A stretch of DNA of 64,000 nt from Streptosporangium sp. NBC_01755 (GCF_035917995.1 NZ_CP109131.1:4898001-4962000), one strand, 5' to 3'. Counted from the stretch's first letter, positions 15,730 to 25,781 are shown. The notes: generated from the letters alone by a model not told the origin. Program-made: numbers and translations.

Positions 15730-17268
15730 TCAGATTCCCTGGGGGACCCGGAACAGGCGGCCCGGGTCGCGAGCGGCCTTGATCTGGGCGAGCCTGGTGG
15801 CGTTCGCCCCGTAGTAGGCCGCGCGCCAGCCGCCGAGTTCGGGGTCTATGTAGTTGACGTAGGCGTGGTCGCCGAAGTGGGGTCGCATCGCCGCGTGCGC
15901 GGTCCTGGCCCAGCCGGCCGCTCCGGCACGGTGGGCGTAGTACTGCACGCTGTAGCGGGCGGCCCGGTGCGGGAAGGCCGTGGCGTCGGGGCGGACCCGG
16001 GCGACGGCGCCGCCGAGGGCGTCCAGGAGCACGGTGTGCTGCCCGGGGCGGGCGACCTGGGCGATCAGTGCCCTGGCCCCGGCCTCGGAGAGCGGGCGGT
16101 AGGCCATGTGCGACTTGGCGGTGAAGGTGTCTCTGGACAGCCGCCCGCCCCTGGTCTGCCCCGGCAGGGACCCGCCCAGGTGACACTGGGTGACCGAGAG
16201 CGAGCCGCAGCCCGCCATGGTCAGCATGGCCTGGCGGTAGGAGGTCTGTCTGACGTAACTCGACGAGGGAGACCCGGCCGCGTCGGCCAGCCGGTCGAGC
16301 AGCCGCTCGCAGCCGGCCCTGCCGCCGAGGTAGAGCCCGACGACCTGCACGTCCATCCCGCCGTCGCGGCTGAGGTGCATGCCCGACCACATGGCGTCCG
16401 GGGCCGAGGGACCCCACGCCTCCCAGGCGCGCAGCGCCCGGACCGCCTTCGACCACGGCCAGTGCAGAAAGAACACGGTGACCTCGCGGGCCGGGTGGGT
16501 CCGGAACTCGAAGGAGACCGCCACGCCGAGGTTGCCTCCGCCGCCGCCCCGCGAGGCCCAGTACAGGTCGGCGTTCTGGTTGGCGTCGCAGGTCAGCAGC
16601 TGTCCTGCGGCCGTGACGAGCTGGACGGACTCCATCACGTCGCAGGTCAGGCCGTACTTCCTGGAGACCACGCCGATCCCGCCGCCCAGGGCCAGCCCGC
16701 TCACCCCGACCGTGGCGCAGGTCCCGGCGGGGATGCTGACCCCGCTCGCGGCGAGTCTGTCGTAGACGTCGATCAGCTTGGCGCCCGCCCCGACCCTCGC
16801 CCGCCCGGCGGAGTGGCTCACCTTGCTCATCCGGGACACGTCCAGGACCAGGCCGGTCCCGGTGGACCAGCCCGCGTAGGAGTGTCCGCCGGACCGTACG
16901 GCCAGCGGCACGTTCAGCCGGCGCGCGAAGCCGACGCACTCGGCGACGTCGGAGGGGTTGGCGCAGTAGGCCACGCCCGCGGGCCGCACCGCGTCGAAGG
17001 TGGGGTTGAACAGCCGCCGGGCGCTGTCGTAGGAGGCGTCGCCGGGCCGGATGACCTTGCCGGCCAGCCCGTCGGCCAGGGCCCGCCAGTCGGCGGGCCG
17101 CGGCCCGCTCGCGGCGCCCGTGGCACTCCGGCCGGTCACGCCGGTGGCGCCCAGGGCGGGGGTGCTCTGAGCACTCAGTGCCAGGGCGGGGGGGCTCTGA
17201 GCACTCAGTGCCAGGGCGGCCAGGCCGCCGGTACGAAGAAATGCCCGCCTGTCAGGAGCGGTCCGCAT
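15730..17268 (-). CDS. secreted FAD-linked oxidoreductase, berberine-bridge-enzyme type
   Basis: 512 residues. A Tat-type signal (DRRAFLRTGG, then a hydrophobic stretch) indicates export of a folded flavoprotein. The PCMH-type FAD domain has RSGGHSYAG, whose His is the usual 8-alpha-histidyl attachment, and AGTCATVGVSGLALGGG, whose Cys fits the second, 6-S-cysteinyl bond, so bicovalent FAD is likely. The C-terminal BBE signature AYVNYIDPEL and ATRLAQIKAARDPGRLF follow. Such enzymes oxidise sugars, alkaloids or polyketides; the substrate is unknown. The signal-peptide region contains a 10-residue duplication (LALSAQSPPA/LALSAQSTPA). Start chosen to place the twin arginines near the N-terminus. 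Confidence 0.85.
   Translation of the reverse strand: MRTAPDRRAFLRTGGLAALALSAQSPPALALSAQSTPALGATGVTGRSATGAASGPRPADWRALADGLAGKVIRPGDASYDSARRLFNPTFDAVRPAGVAYCANPSDVAECVGFARRLNVPLAVRSGGHSYAGWSTGTGLVLDVSRMSKVSHSAGRARVGAGAKLIDVYDRLAASGVSIPAGTCATVGVSGLALGGGIGVVSRKYGLTCDVMESVQLVTAAGQLLTCDANQNADLYWASRGGGGGNLGVAVSFEFRTHPAREVTVFFLHWPWSKAVRALRAWEAWGPSAPDAMWSGMHLSRDGGMDVQVVGLYLGGRAGCERLLDRLADAAGSPSSSYVRQTSYRQAMLTMAGCGSLSVTQCHLGGSLPGQTRGGRLSRDTFTAKSHMAYRPLSEAGARALIAQVARPGQHTVLLDALGGAVARVRPDATAFPHRAARYSVQYYAHRAGAAGWARTAHAAMRPHFGDHAYVNYIDPELGGWRAAYYGANATRLAQIKAARDPGRLFRVPQGI
17151..17210. repeat. two tandem 30-bp repeats in the signal-peptide region of the BBE-type oxidase
   Basis: Copies at 17151-17180 and 17181-17210 differ by one base (CCAGGGCGGGGGTGC versus GGGGGGGC), with a partial third copy after them. 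Thirty bases equal ten codons, so the frame is preserved and the hydrophobic core of the signal is lengthened. Confidence 0.9.
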
Positions 17269-18104
17269 GCGTTCTCCCCGAGGTGCCGTGTCGACTACCC
17301 GGTAGGACGACCGCACCGCCCGCCTGGTTGGTCACATTTGTGTCACCGTTCGTACGACGGGTCTCGACGGCTTCAGGTCTCCTGCACCACGCGCGGTGCG
17401 AGGGCGGGACACATCTCGACGGCCCTGTGGGTCATCCGCAACCGTCCCCAGAACACCGCGAAGTCGTCGAGCAGACCTACCTACGGGACCGTACGATTAA
17501 CGAGGCGGTGGAAATCCTCCTCCATGGACGACGGTCGAGTGTCACATTGACGTTTGGTCGGTTTTCGGGTGATATCAGTAACGGTGGTGCGTCCCGGTCA
17601 ACGAGGATCGGGGCAAAGGGCCACTGGAGGTGTCGTGCCACGGGCCAAGCCCGATGGGCGGAGCGCGGGCCGGACGGCCCGGCCCGCCGGGCGAGGTGCC
17701 GGGAGCGAGCCCAGACTCGCCCGGCTGCGCCGTAGCCTCACCGAGGCGACTCTGTGGGATGATTGCCCTACCGCCATCTCCCAGGGAGAGCCCGCCGTCT
17801 CCGACCCGGAGACCTTCCGTTCCCCGCGGGCAGCGGCGAGAGATCTCGGCTCACATGATGAGCCGTGGCACCTGGCCGGAACCCACCCACCCGTGACGAG
17901 GCAACCACTGTGTGGCGGGCGTTCCACGCCCCGGGTCCCGGGTCCGGGGAAGAGGGGCGTGGCCGGGAGCGGGTGGCCCCAAGAGGGCACCGCACCCCGG
18001 AGGGCGTGCGTGGTGACATCACTTTCTCCCCGCCGGGAACCATGAGTTTTGACATGGACCCCCACCAAAATATGCAAAATCCCTCACAAAGGAGTGAGAG
18101 CGAC
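17269..18104. other. 836-base intergenic region before the glutamate dehydrogenase
   Basis: This stretch separates the divergent BBE-type oxidase and glutamate dehydrogenase genes. It must hold both promoters. A GTG at 17635 with GGAGGT three bases upstream opens a 136-codon frame to 18045 whose first half has acceptable codon bias, but the predicted product (basic, Arg/Gly/Pro-rich) has no recognisable domain and the bias fades, so I do not call it a gene. Near the right end, AAAATATGCAAAA is locally AT-rich just before the dehydrogenase ribosome site. Confidence 0.5.
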
Positions 18105-21100
18105 ATGCCGCTCGACGAGGCCAAGGACGAGTTGCTGAGGAGTGCCGCCGAGACGTGCGCGCACACACCGGGCAGCGACCACGTGAGCGTGGAGGAGGCG
18201 CTCGCCTTCCTACGGCTCTACTACCGGCATGTCGCCCCGGAAGACCTGCTGAGCCGGAACCCGGTCGACCTGTACGGCCCGGCGATCGCGCAGAGGCATC
18301 TCGCCAGGGAGCGCCCCCAGGGCCGAGCTCTGGTCCGGGCCTACACGCCGAGCCTGGAGGAGCACGGCTGGGATCCCGGGTTCTCCATCGTGGAGATCGT
18401 CACCGACGACATGCCCTTCCTCGTCGACTCGGTGACGATGGAGCTCGACCGCCATGACATCGGCACCCACCTGGTCATCCACCCGCAGATGCAGGTGCGC
18501 AGGGACATGACCGGCAAGCTGCTCGGGCACCGCCAGGAGGACGTCACCGGGCAGGCGCTCGCCGAGTCCTGGATGCACTTCGAGATCGACAGGCAGACCG
18601 ACCCCTCAGTGCTCAGGTCGATAGAGGCCGACCTGCAGCGCGTCCTGGAGGACGTGCGCGGCGCCGTCGAGGACTTCGTCAAGATGCGTGCGCTCACCCT
18701 GCGGACCGCCGAGGACATCTCGGTCAACCCGCCGCCCCTCGATCCGGCCGGGGTGGAGGACAGCCTGGAGCTGATGCGCTGGCTGGCCGACGGGCACTTC
18801 ACCTTTCTGGGCTACCGTGAGTACCGTCTGGAGGAGAGCGCGGAGGGCGACAGGCTGCACCCGATTCCGGGGACGGGGCTGGGCATCCTCCGCAACGACA
18901 GCGCCGACTCCGGCAGCTTCGCCGCGCTCCCTCCCGAGCTGCGCGCCAAGGCCCGCGAGAAGCAACAGATGCTGATCATCACCAAGGCCAACACCCGCGC
19001 CACGGTCCACCGACCCGCCTACCTCGACTACGTGGGCGTCAAGCTCTTCGACGCCTCGGGTGAGGTCATCGGTGAGCGGCGCTTCCTCGGCCTCTTCACA
19101 CACGTGGCCTACAGTGAGTCGATCTCGCGCGTCCCGGTGCTCCGGCGCAAGCTGGCCGAGGTGATCGTGCTCGCCGGCCTGACCGCCGACAGCCACGACG
19201 GCAAGGACCTCATCGAGATTTTGGAGACCTTCCCCAGGGACGAGCTCTTCCAGACCTCGGTGGAGCAGCTGCTGCCGATCGCGCTCGGTGTGCTCAGGCT
19301 CCGCGAGCGCAAGCAGGTCAAGGTCTTCCTCCGCCCTGACGACTACGGCCGCTACATCTCGTGCCTGCTCTACCTTCCGCGCGACCGCTACACCACCAAG
19401 ATCCGCCTCAAGATGCAGGACATCCTGCTCAGAGCGCTCGGCGGCACCTCCTTCGACTACAGCGCGATGGTCGGCGAGTCGGCCCTCGCCCGGTTGCACG
19501 TGGTCGTGCGCGGCGAGCGCGGCAGGCCACTGCACGCGGACGCGGTGAACGTCGAGGAGCTGGAGGCGAGGCTGGCCGCCGCCACCAGGTCCTGGGAGGA
19601 CGACCTGGTCACCGCGATCACCGAGCTGAGCCCCGAGGACGAGGCCCCCGGGCTCGTCCGCCGCTACGCCTCGGCGTTCCCCGAGGGGTACAAGGCCGAC
19701 TTCCCCGCCCGGATGGCGGTCGCCGACCTGCGCCGGCTGGAGGCGCTGGCCAACTCCTCCGACGAGATCGGGATGAACCTCTACGAGCCCTACGACGCCT
19801 CGGAGGGAGAGCGCCGCTTCAAGCTCTACCGCCTCGGCGCGCCCGTCTCCCTGTCGAGGGTGCTGCCGCTGCTCCAGCGGATGGGCGTGGAGGTGGTCGA
19901 CGAGCGGCCGTACGAGATCGACCGTGACAACGACCCGGCGACCAAGGATGCCTGGATCTACGACTTCGGCCTGCGCTACACGCCCTCGCCCGAGGTCGAC
20001 AGGGACGAGTTCAAACGGCTCTTCCAGGACGCGTTCGGCGCCCTGTGGGCCGGGCGGGTGGAGAGCGACGGGTTCAACGGGCTGGTCCTGACCGCCGGGC
20101 TGACCTGGGAGCAGGCCGAGATCCTGCGCGTCTACGCCAAGTACCTGCGCCAGGCGGGCACCACGTTCAGCCAGGAGTACATCGAGCGGGTGCTGATGGG
20201 CAACGTGCGGCTCGCGCGGTTGCTGGTGCGCCTGTTCGAGGCCAGGCTCAACCCCCGGCGCCCGGCGGAGGTCCGCTCGGACCTGGCCGACGCGCTGCAT
20301 GAGGAGATCCTCGCCGCCCTGGACGAGGTGGCCTCCCTGGACGAGGACCGGATCCTGCGGGCCTACCTGGAGATGATCGGGGCCACGCTCAGGACCAACT
20401 ACTTCCAGCGGATCGACGGCGAGCGCAAGCCGTACGTCAGCCTGAAGCTCGACTCGCCGTCGATCAGCGTGCTGCCGCTGCCCCGGCCGAAGTTCGAGGT
20501 GTTCGTCTACTCGCCCCGGGTCGAGGGTGTGCACCTGCGCTTCGGCAAGGTCGCGCGGGGTGGGCTGCGCTGGTCGGACCGGATGGAGGACTTCCGGACC
20601 GAAGTGCTCGGGCTGGTGAAGGCACAGATGGTGAAAAACACCGTCATCGTTCCCACCGGCTCCAAAGGTGGTTTTGTCGTCAAAAATCTACCGAAGTCGG
20701 GGTTGCGGGAGGACACCCTGGCCGAGGGCATCGCCTGCTACCGGATGTTCATCTCCGGCCTGCTCGACCTCACGGACAACCTCGCCGACGGCCGGGTGGT
20801 CCCGCCCGCCGACGTGGTCAGGCACGACGAGGACGACACCTACCTGGTGGTCGCAGCCGACAAGGGCACCGCGACGTTCTCCGACATCGCCAACGCCGTG
20901 TCCAAGGAGTACGGCTTCTGGCTGGGCGACGCCTTCGCCTCCGGCGGATCGATCGGCTACGACCACAAGGCCATGGGCATCACCGCCCGGGGCGCCTGGG
21001 AGTCGGTCAAGTACCACTTCCGCACGATCGGCGTCGACATCCGGAGCACCGACTTCACCGTGGCCGGAATCGGTGACATGTCCGGTGACGTGTTCGGTAA

Positions 21101-22985
21101 CGGCATGCTGCTCTCCCAGCACATCCGGCTGGTCGCGGCGTTCGACCACCGTCACGTCTTCGTCGACCCCCACCCGGACGCCGCACGAGGCCACGCCGAG
21201 CGCGCCCGGCTGTTCGCGCTGCCCCGCAGCTCGTGGGCCGACTACGACACCTCGCTCATCTCCGCCGGAGGCGGCGTCTGGCCCCGTACGGCCAAGTCGA
21301 TTCCCGTCTCCGCGCAGATGTGCGCCGTGCTCGGCATCGACGACGAGGTGACGTCGCTGGCCCCGGCCGACCTGATCAGCGCCATCCTGCGGGCCCCGGT
21401 CGACCTGCTGTGGAACGGCGGCATCGGCACCTACGTCAGGGCGTCGAGCGAGGCCAACGCCGACGTCGGCGACAAGGCCAACGACGGCCTGCGGGTCACC
21501 GCCGGCGAGCTGCGCTGCAAGGTGATCGGCGAGGGCGGCAACCTGGGCTTCACCCAGCTCGCCCGGATAGAGTTCGCGCTCAACGGCGGGCTGGTCAACA
21601 CCGACTTCATAGACAACTCCGCCGGTGTGGACACCTCCGACCACGAGGTCAACATCAAGATCCTCCTGGACAGGGCGATCCGCGACGGGGAGCTCACCGA
21701 CAAGCGGCGCAACCAGCTCTTCCTTGACATGACCGGCGAGGTGGCCCAGCTGGTCCTGCGCGACAACTACGACCAGAACGTGGTGCTGGCCGCCGCCCGC
21801 GAGCAGGCGGCCGACATGCTGCACATCCACTCGCGCCAGCTACGCAGGCTGGAACGGGCCGGACTGCTCGACCGGGAGCTGGAGTTCCTGCCGTCGGACA
21901 AGACGCTCGCCGAGCGCCGCCAGTCCGGGATCGGGCTCACCGCGCCGGAGTTCTCGGTGCTGCTGGCCTACACCAAGCTGGTGACCGATGCCGAGATCCT
22001 CGCCTCCGACCTGCCGGACGATCCCTACCTGGCGTCCTGGCTGGTGTCCTACTTCCCCTCGGCGCTGCGCGACGGGGAGGTCCGTGCCTACATGGACACC
22101 CACCCGCTACGGAGAGAGATCATCACCACCGGTGTGGTGAACGACCTGGTCAACTCCAGCGGGACCACCTTCATGTTCCGCCTCGGCGAGGAGAGCGGCG
22201 CGTCCACTCCCGACATCGCCCGCGCCTACCTGGTCACCCGCGAGGTCTTCGACCTGCCCAGCCTCTGGCGCCAGATCGAGGAACTGGACAACAAGGTCGA
22301 CACCTCCGCCCAGATCGCCATGGAGCTGGAGGCGCGCAAGCTCGTCGAGCGAGGCACCCGGTGGCTGCTGGGCAACCGGCGTCCGCCGCTGGACCTGGCC
22401 TCCACCGTCGACTTCTTCGCCAAGAGCATGAACGGCCTGCTGCCACACCTGCCCAAGCTGCTGACCGGGGCGGACCTGGTCGCGTTCGAGGAGCGGCGCG
22501 ACGGCTTCGTCTCCTGGGGCGTCCCCGCCGAACTGGCCGAGCGGGTCGCCGCGATGGTGCCCGCCTACTCCACGTTCGACCTGGTCGAGGTGGCCGTACG
22601 CAGCGACAGGCCGGTGCACGACGTCGCCGAGGTCTACTTCGACCTCGCCGACCGGCTCCAGCTCTCCAGGCTACGCGAGCGCGTCATCGCGCTGCCCAGG
22701 GACAGTCGCTGGAACTCCATGGCGCGGGCCGCGCTCCGCGACGACCTCTACGCCGCGCACGCGACGCTCACCCACAACGTCCTGGTGCACAGCGCGCCGG
22801 GACTGTCGCCCGAGGAGCGTCTGGCGCGCTGGGCCGAGGCCAACTCGGCCGCGGTCTCGCGGGCGAAACAGACCCTGTCGGAGATCTGGGAGAGCGACAA
22901 CTTCGACCTCGCGACCCTGTCGGTGGCGCTACGCGCGGTCCGCACGCTGGCGGCCACCGTCAACCTCCCGCACGCCGAGGCGTGA
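18105..22985 (+). CDS. gdh: large NAD-dependent glutamate dehydrogenase (GDH180 class)
   Basis: 1626 residues, matching the 1600-1650-residue class found in actinobacteria. The long N-terminal half carries ACT-like regulatory segments (VEIVTDDMPFLVDSVTMELD). The catalytic core includes GGLRWSDRMEDFRTEVLGL, the substrate-binding Lys region VKNTVIVPTGSKGGFV and the Rossmann-associated IGEGGNLGFTQLARIEF. It oxidises glutamate to 2-oxoglutarate and ammonia with NAD and feeds carbon into the TCA cycle. In mycobacteria this enzyme is controlled by GarA binding, so regulation by protein contact is plausible. AAAGGAGTGAG before the ATG at 18105 decides the start; upstream in-frame starts lack a ribosome site. 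Confidence 0.95.
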   Translation: MPLDEAKDELLRSAAETCAHTPGSDHVSVEEALAFLRLYYRHVAPEDLLSRNPVDLYGPAIAQRHLARERPQGRALVRAYTPSLEEHGWDPGFSIVEIVTDDMPFLVDSVTMELDRHDIGTHLVIHPQMQVRRDMTGKLLGHRQEDVTGQALAESWMHFEIDRQTDPSVLRSIEADLQRVLEDVRGAVEDFVKMRALTLRTAEDISVNPPPLDPAGVEDSLELMRWLADGHFTFLGYREYRLEESAEGDRLHPIPGTGLGILRNDSADSGSFAALPPELRAKAREKQQMLIITKANTRATVHRPAYLDYVGVKLFDASGEVIGERRFLGLFTHVAYSESISRVPVLRRKLAEVIVLAGLTADSHDGKDLIEILETFPRDELFQTSVEQLLPIALGVLRLRERKQVKVFLRPDDYGRYISCLLYLPRDRYTTKIRLKMQDILLRALGGTSFDYSAMVGESALARLHVVVRGERGRPLHADAVNVEELEARLAAATRSWEDDLVTAITELSPEDEAPGLVRRYASAFPEGYKADFPARMAVADLRRLEALANSSDEIGMNLYEPYDASEGERRFKLYRLGAPVSLSRVLPLLQRMGVEVVDERPYEIDRDNDPATKDAWIYDFGLRYTPSPEVDRDEFKRLFQDAFGALWAGRVESDGFNGLVLTAGLTWEQAEILRVYAKYLRQAGTTFSQEYIERVLMGNVRLARLLVRLFEARLNPRRPAEVRSDLADALHEEILAALDEVASLDEDRILRAYLEMIGATLRTNYFQRIDGERKPYVSLKLDSPSISVLPLPRPKFEVFVYSPRVEGVHLRFGKVARGGLRWSDRMEDFRTEVLGLVKAQMVKNTVIVPTGSKGGFVVKNLPKSGLREDTLAEGIACYRMFISGLLDLTDNLADGRVVPPADVVRHDEDDTYLVVAADKGTATFSDIANAVSKEYGFWLGDAFASGGSIGYDHKAMGITARGAWESVKYHFRTIGVDIRSTDFTVAGIGDMSGDVFGNGMLLSQHIRLVAAFDHRHVFVDPHPDAARGHAERARLFALPRSSWADYDTSLISAGGGVWPRTAKSIPVSAQMCAVLGIDDEVTSLAPADLISAILRAPVDLLWNGGIGTYVRASSEANADVGDKANDGLRVTAGELRCKVIGEGGNLGFTQLARIEFALNGGLVNTDFIDNSAGVDTSDHEVNIKILLDRAIRDGELTDKRRNQLFLDMTGEVAQLVLRDNYDQNVVLAAAREQAADMLHIHSRQLRRLERAGLLDRELEFLPSDKTLAERRQSGIGLTAPEFSVLLAYTKLVTDAEILASDLPDDPYLASWLVSYFPSALRDGEVRAYMDTHPLRREIITTGVVNDLVNSSGTTFMFRLGEESGASTPDIARAYLVTREVFDLPSLWRQIEELDNKVDTSAQIAMELEARKLVERGTRWLLGNRRPPLDLASTVDFFAKSMNGLLPHLPKLLTGADLVAFEERRDGFVSWGVPAELAERVAAMVPAYSTFDLVEVAVRSDRPVHDVAEVYFDLADRLQLSRLRERVIALPRDSRWNSMARAALRDDLYAAHATLTHNVLVHSAPGLSPEERLARWAEANSAAVSRAKQTLSEIWESDNFDLATLSVALRAVRTLAATVNLPHAEA

Positions 22986-22989
22986 GCCG

Positions 22990-23200
22990 CCCGCCCGGGT
23001 TCCTCGCGGGGACCCGGGCCTGCGGCGCGTGATCCGCACGCCCGGGCTCCTTCACGGGCCCGCCGCCACGCCACGCGCCACCCGGGCTCCTCGCGGGGTC
23101 CGGCCGCCACGCCACGCGCCACCCGGGCTCCTCGCGGGGTCCGGCCGCCACGCCACGCGCCACCCGGGCTCCTTCGCGGGGCCTGGGCGGCGCGTGGCAT
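22990..23200. terminator. tandem array of GC hairpins between convergent genes
   Basis: About five related units, each with CCCGGGCTCCT(T)CGCGGGG-type stems, fill the gap between the glutamate dehydrogenase and the minus-strand lipoprotein gene. Units at 23081-23121 and 23122-23162 are identical 41-base copies, preceded by a 40-base variant at 23041-23080 and followed by a variant at 23163. The first hairpin (about 22995-23020, CCCGGG...CCCGGG) lies 10 bases after the stop. Functionally a multi-hairpin bidirectional terminator; structurally a small tandem repeat. Confidence 0.7.
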
Positions 23201-23223
23201 GGCGGCTCCGGAGGAGGAGCGGA

Positions 23224-24300
23224 TCAGCTCACGCTGACCTTCGTGAGGCCGCCCAGGTAGCCGATGACCCTGGCGGGCCGGCCGCTCTCCTTGGCCGGGA
23301 CCGTGCTCACGTACAGCTGCGTCTCCACGGTGCGCACTTCCTCACGCATGAAGCGCTCGGTCGTCAGCTTCCTGGCGTCCGACGGGATACGGGCGTCCGA
23401 CGCGCACGGATCGATCTTGGCGCTCCTGGTCGTCGTCCTGATCAGCGCGTAGACGACCAGCGCGCCGCCGTCGGCGGTGCGCAGCGCGTGCACCGGGTAG
23501 TTGCTCGCGGCGAAGATCGAGTCATAGCCCAGGCACTTCTTCTTCCCGTCCCTGCGCCTCTTCGTGATCTCGTCGGCGAAGCCGGTCGTGTGCGGGCCCT
23601 TCTCGATCAGCCCGGCCGCGAACCCCCGCTCGCCCTCCTCGGCCGAGGTCGCGTGCAGCGGGGCCATGAGCCGCGGGCTGATCGCCACGCTCGTGTCCTC
23701 CTCGCCCAGCGCCGTCGCGTACCCGTCGGCGTCCTTGGCGATCTCAGGGGGCCGGGTGCCCTCATCGAGCAGCGAGGTCGAGCTGAGCCGCCAGTCCTCC
23801 CCATGCGGCCGCATGAGGGTCAGCACGGCGGTTCGGACCCCGCCGGAGGGCTCCCTGCGGTCCACGATCGCGGCGAACCAGAGGGGACCGTTCTGCCCGC
23901 GCGGGACCAGCAGCTCGGGGGTGCCCCACGTGTACGGGGGAAGTGCCTCGGCGGAACCGTTGAAGGCCGCCGCCGTGAGCGCCTCCTGCCCGTCGCGGGT
24001 CTGCGCCAGCATGATCCTGCGGTCGGCGTCCAGGTGCGGTGTCGCCGCTCCCAGCACCCCGTCGGCGCCCAGGATGCCCGCCAGCGCCTTCGCCGCCCCG
24101 GCGAGCGTGACCGGGGGCGGCGGGAGCGGCGACGGCGACGGCGATGTCGTGGGGCGGGCGGCCGACGTGTCACCGGCCGGAGGTCCCGGCGGGCTCGGCC
24201 GCGCGTTCCCGGAAACGGAACGGGGATCGGAACACGCCGCGGTCGCGGTGGTCAACGCCAGCGCGAGCGCGAGCACGCCCCATCGCCCGTGTCCGCGCAC
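23224..24300 (-). CDS. secreted lipoprotein of unknown function
   Basis: 358 residues from a GTG with GGGAGG five bases upstream. A short basic N-terminus, a hydrophobic run and the Cys in TATAACSDP suggest lipoprotein processing. A Pro/Ser/Thr-rich linker leads to a folded domain of about 270 residues (starting near VTLAGAAKALAGILG), with two Cys (KKCLGYDS, DPCASDAR) that could form a disulfide. I do not recognise a named domain; weak similarity to actinobacterial lipoproteins of unknown role is all I can claim. It ends in the hairpin array and its promoter region faces prfB. Confidence 0.7.
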   Translation of the reverse strand: MRGHGRWGVLALALALTTATAACSDPRSVSGNARPSPPGPPAGDTSAARPTTSPSPSPLPPPPVTLAGAAKALAGILGADGVLGAATPHLDADRRIMLAQTRDGQEALTAAAFNGSAEALPPYTWGTPELLVPRGQNGPLWFAAIVDRREPSGGVRTAVLTLMRPHGEDWRLSSTSLLDEGTRPPEIAKDADGYATALGEEDTSVAISPRLMAPLHATSAEEGERGFAAGLIEKGPHTTGFADEITKRRRDGKKKCLGYDSIFAASNYPVHALRTADGGALVVYALIRTTTRSAKIDPCASDARIPSDARKLTTERFMREEVRTVETQLYVSTVPAKESGRPARVIGYLGGLTKVSVS

Positions 24301-24384
24301 GTCCACCTCCCGATGTTCCCCGATGCGGGCCATGCTAGCCATGCTGGGGGAGAGTGCTGTACACGATCGGGTGTGAAGGTCGCG

Positions 24385-24390
24385 TACCCT
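24385..24390 (+). promoter_or_regulatory. -10 element of a probable leaderless prfB promoter
   Basis: TACCCT lies 8 bases before the GTG start of prfB, so transcription would begin at or a base or two before the start codon. There is no Shine-Dalgarno sequence there. Leaderless mRNAs are common in actinobacteria. No convincing -35 is seen at the usual spacing. Confidence 0.45.
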
Positions 24391-24398
24391 CTACAGAC

Positions 24399-25517
24399 GT
24401 GGCACTCATCGATCCGGCAGAACAGATCAACGAGCTTACCGGGACGCTGAACAGCATCCAGGACGTGCTCGACCTCGGCGCGATACGCAAGCAGATCGAG
24501 GAGCTGGAGGATCAGGCCGCCGCGCCGGACCTGTGGAACGACCAGGAACGGGCACAGAAGGTCACCAGCAGGCTCTCCTACCTTCAGGGCGAGGTCAACA
24601 GGGTCGAGTCGCTGGGGCGGCGGCTGGACGACCTCTCCGTCCTGTACGAGCTGGCCGCCTCCGAGGACGACGAGGACACCCTCGCCGAGGCCGACCGTGA
24701 GCTGGCGTCCCTGAAGAGCGACATCGGCGCGCTGGAGGTCCGCACCCTGCTGTCCGGCGAGTACGACGCCCGCGAGGCGGTCGTCACCATCCAGTCCCAG
24801 GCCGGTGGGGTGGACGCCGCAGACTGGGCCCAGATGCTTCAGCGGATGTATCTGCGGTGGGCCGAGCGCAAGGGCTACCCGACGGACATCTACGAGACCT
24901 CCTACGCGGAGGAGGCCGGGATCAAGTCGACGACCTTCACGGTCAAGGCGCCGTACGCGTACGGCACCCTCCGTGGCGAGCACGGCACACACCGCCTGGT
25001 CCGGATCAGCCCGTTCGACAACCAGGGCCGCCGCCAGACCTCCTTCGCGGGCGTCGACGTGGTGCCGGTCGTCGAGACGACGGACCACATCGACATCAAC
25101 GAGGACGACCTGCGCGTCGACGTCTACCGCTCCTCGGGGCCCGGCGGCCAGGGCGTCAACACGACCGACTCCGCGGTCCGGCTGACCCACCTGCCCACCG
25201 GCATCGTGGTCTCCTGCCAGAACGAGCGCTCGCAGCTGCAGAACAAGGCGACCGCGATGGCGGTCCTGCAGTCCAAGCTGCTGGAGCGCAAGCGGCAGGA
25301 GGAGACGGCGGCGCTGAACGAGATCCGTGGCGAGTCGACCACGTCGTGGGGCACCCAGATCCGCAACTACGTGCTGCACCCGTACCAGATCGTCAAGGAC
25401 CTGCGGACGGGCGCCGAGGCGGGCAACCCGAGCGCGGTGCTCGACGGTGACCTGGACGGCTTCATCGAGGCCGAGATCCGCTGGACCCGCCGCCAGGAGG
25501 CGGGTGTCGAGGGCTGA
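24399..25517 (+). CDS. prfB: peptide chain release factor 2
   Basis: 372 residues. The GGQ motif is in [17 protein letters not shown] (peptidyl-tRNA hydrolysis) and the stop-codon-reading tripeptide is SPF in RISPFDNQ, which marks RF2 (UGA/UAA) rather than RF1. The frame is continuous: there is no internal UGA and no programmed frameshift site, as is usual in actinobacteria. The GTG at 24399 gives the expected N-terminus; an in-frame start 45 bases upstream would lie before the probable -10. It stands alone before the ftsEX-smpB-ssrA block, a conserved actinobacterial order. Confidence 0.96.
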   Translation: MALIDPAEQINELTGTLNSIQDVLDLGAIRKQIEELEDQAAAPDLWNDQERAQKVTSRLSYLQGEVNRVESLGRRLDDLSVLYELAASEDDEDTLAEADRELASLKSDIGALEVRTLLSGEYDAREAVVTIQSQAGGVDAADWAQMLQRMYLRWAERKGYPTDIYETSYAEEAGIKSTTFTVKAPYAYGTLRGEHGTHRLVRISPFDNQGRRQTSFAGVDVVPVVETTDHIDINEDDLRVDVYRSSGPGGQGVNTTDSAVRLTHLPTGIVVSCQNERSQLQNKATAMAVLQSKLLERKRQEETAALNEIRGESTTSWGTQIRNYVLHPYQIVKDLRTGAEAGNPSAVLDGDLDGFIEAEIRWTRRQEAGVEG

Positions 25518-25592
25518 AGCCCGCGCCCTCGCCTCATGGGCACAGCTCACGGACGCCCGGCGTCCGTGAGGCGTGTCCCCGGGGGGCGCCGC

Positions 25593-25781
25593 TCAGGCCC
25601 CGCTGAGATGTCTCAGGGCCAGGGTGAGGAAGAAGAGCGCTATCAGCACCAGCGCGACGAACGCGGGGGTCATGCCGCCGAGGCCGTGGTGGTGCTGAGC
25701 GCGGTACGCGCGGCAGCGAGGGCAGCGGCCCTCGGCCACGGGGTGAGCACACCCCGCGCAGACCAGGTCTTCACAGCTCAT
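25593..25781 (-). CDS. small zinc-ribbon membrane protein
   Basis: 62 residues. Two CxxC knuckles (CAGC and CPRC) make a short zinc ribbon at the N-terminus, followed by a His-rich hinge (AQHHHGLGG) and one membrane helix ([19 protein letters not shown]). GGGAGGA four bases before the ATG at 25781 fixes the start. Function unknown; the layout (cytoplasmic ribbon, single helix) suggests a small membrane adaptor. It is convergent with prfB and divergent from ftsE. Confidence 0.7.
   Translation of the reverse strand: MSCEDLVCAGCAHPVAEGRCPRCRAYRAQHHHGLGGMTPAFVALVLIALFFLTLALRHLSGA

Noticed and set aside
14369-16939. 856-codon minus-strand frame spanning acetoacetyl-CoA synthetase and the flavin oxidase
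   Set aside because: It crosses two well-supported genes; it is a by-product of GC-rich third positions and has no domain.
17635-18045. GTG-started 136-codon frame before the glutamate dehydrogenase
   Set aside because: It has a possible ribosome site, but codon bias fades in the second half, the product is low-complexity and nothing is recognisable.
18606-20534. 642-codon minus-strand frame inside the glutamate dehydrogenase gene
   Set aside because: Antisense shadow of a strongly supported enzyme, with no ribosome site or domain.
24354-24398. Upstream in-frame start for prfB
   Set aside because: It lies before the probable -10 element and adds residues not seen in the family.
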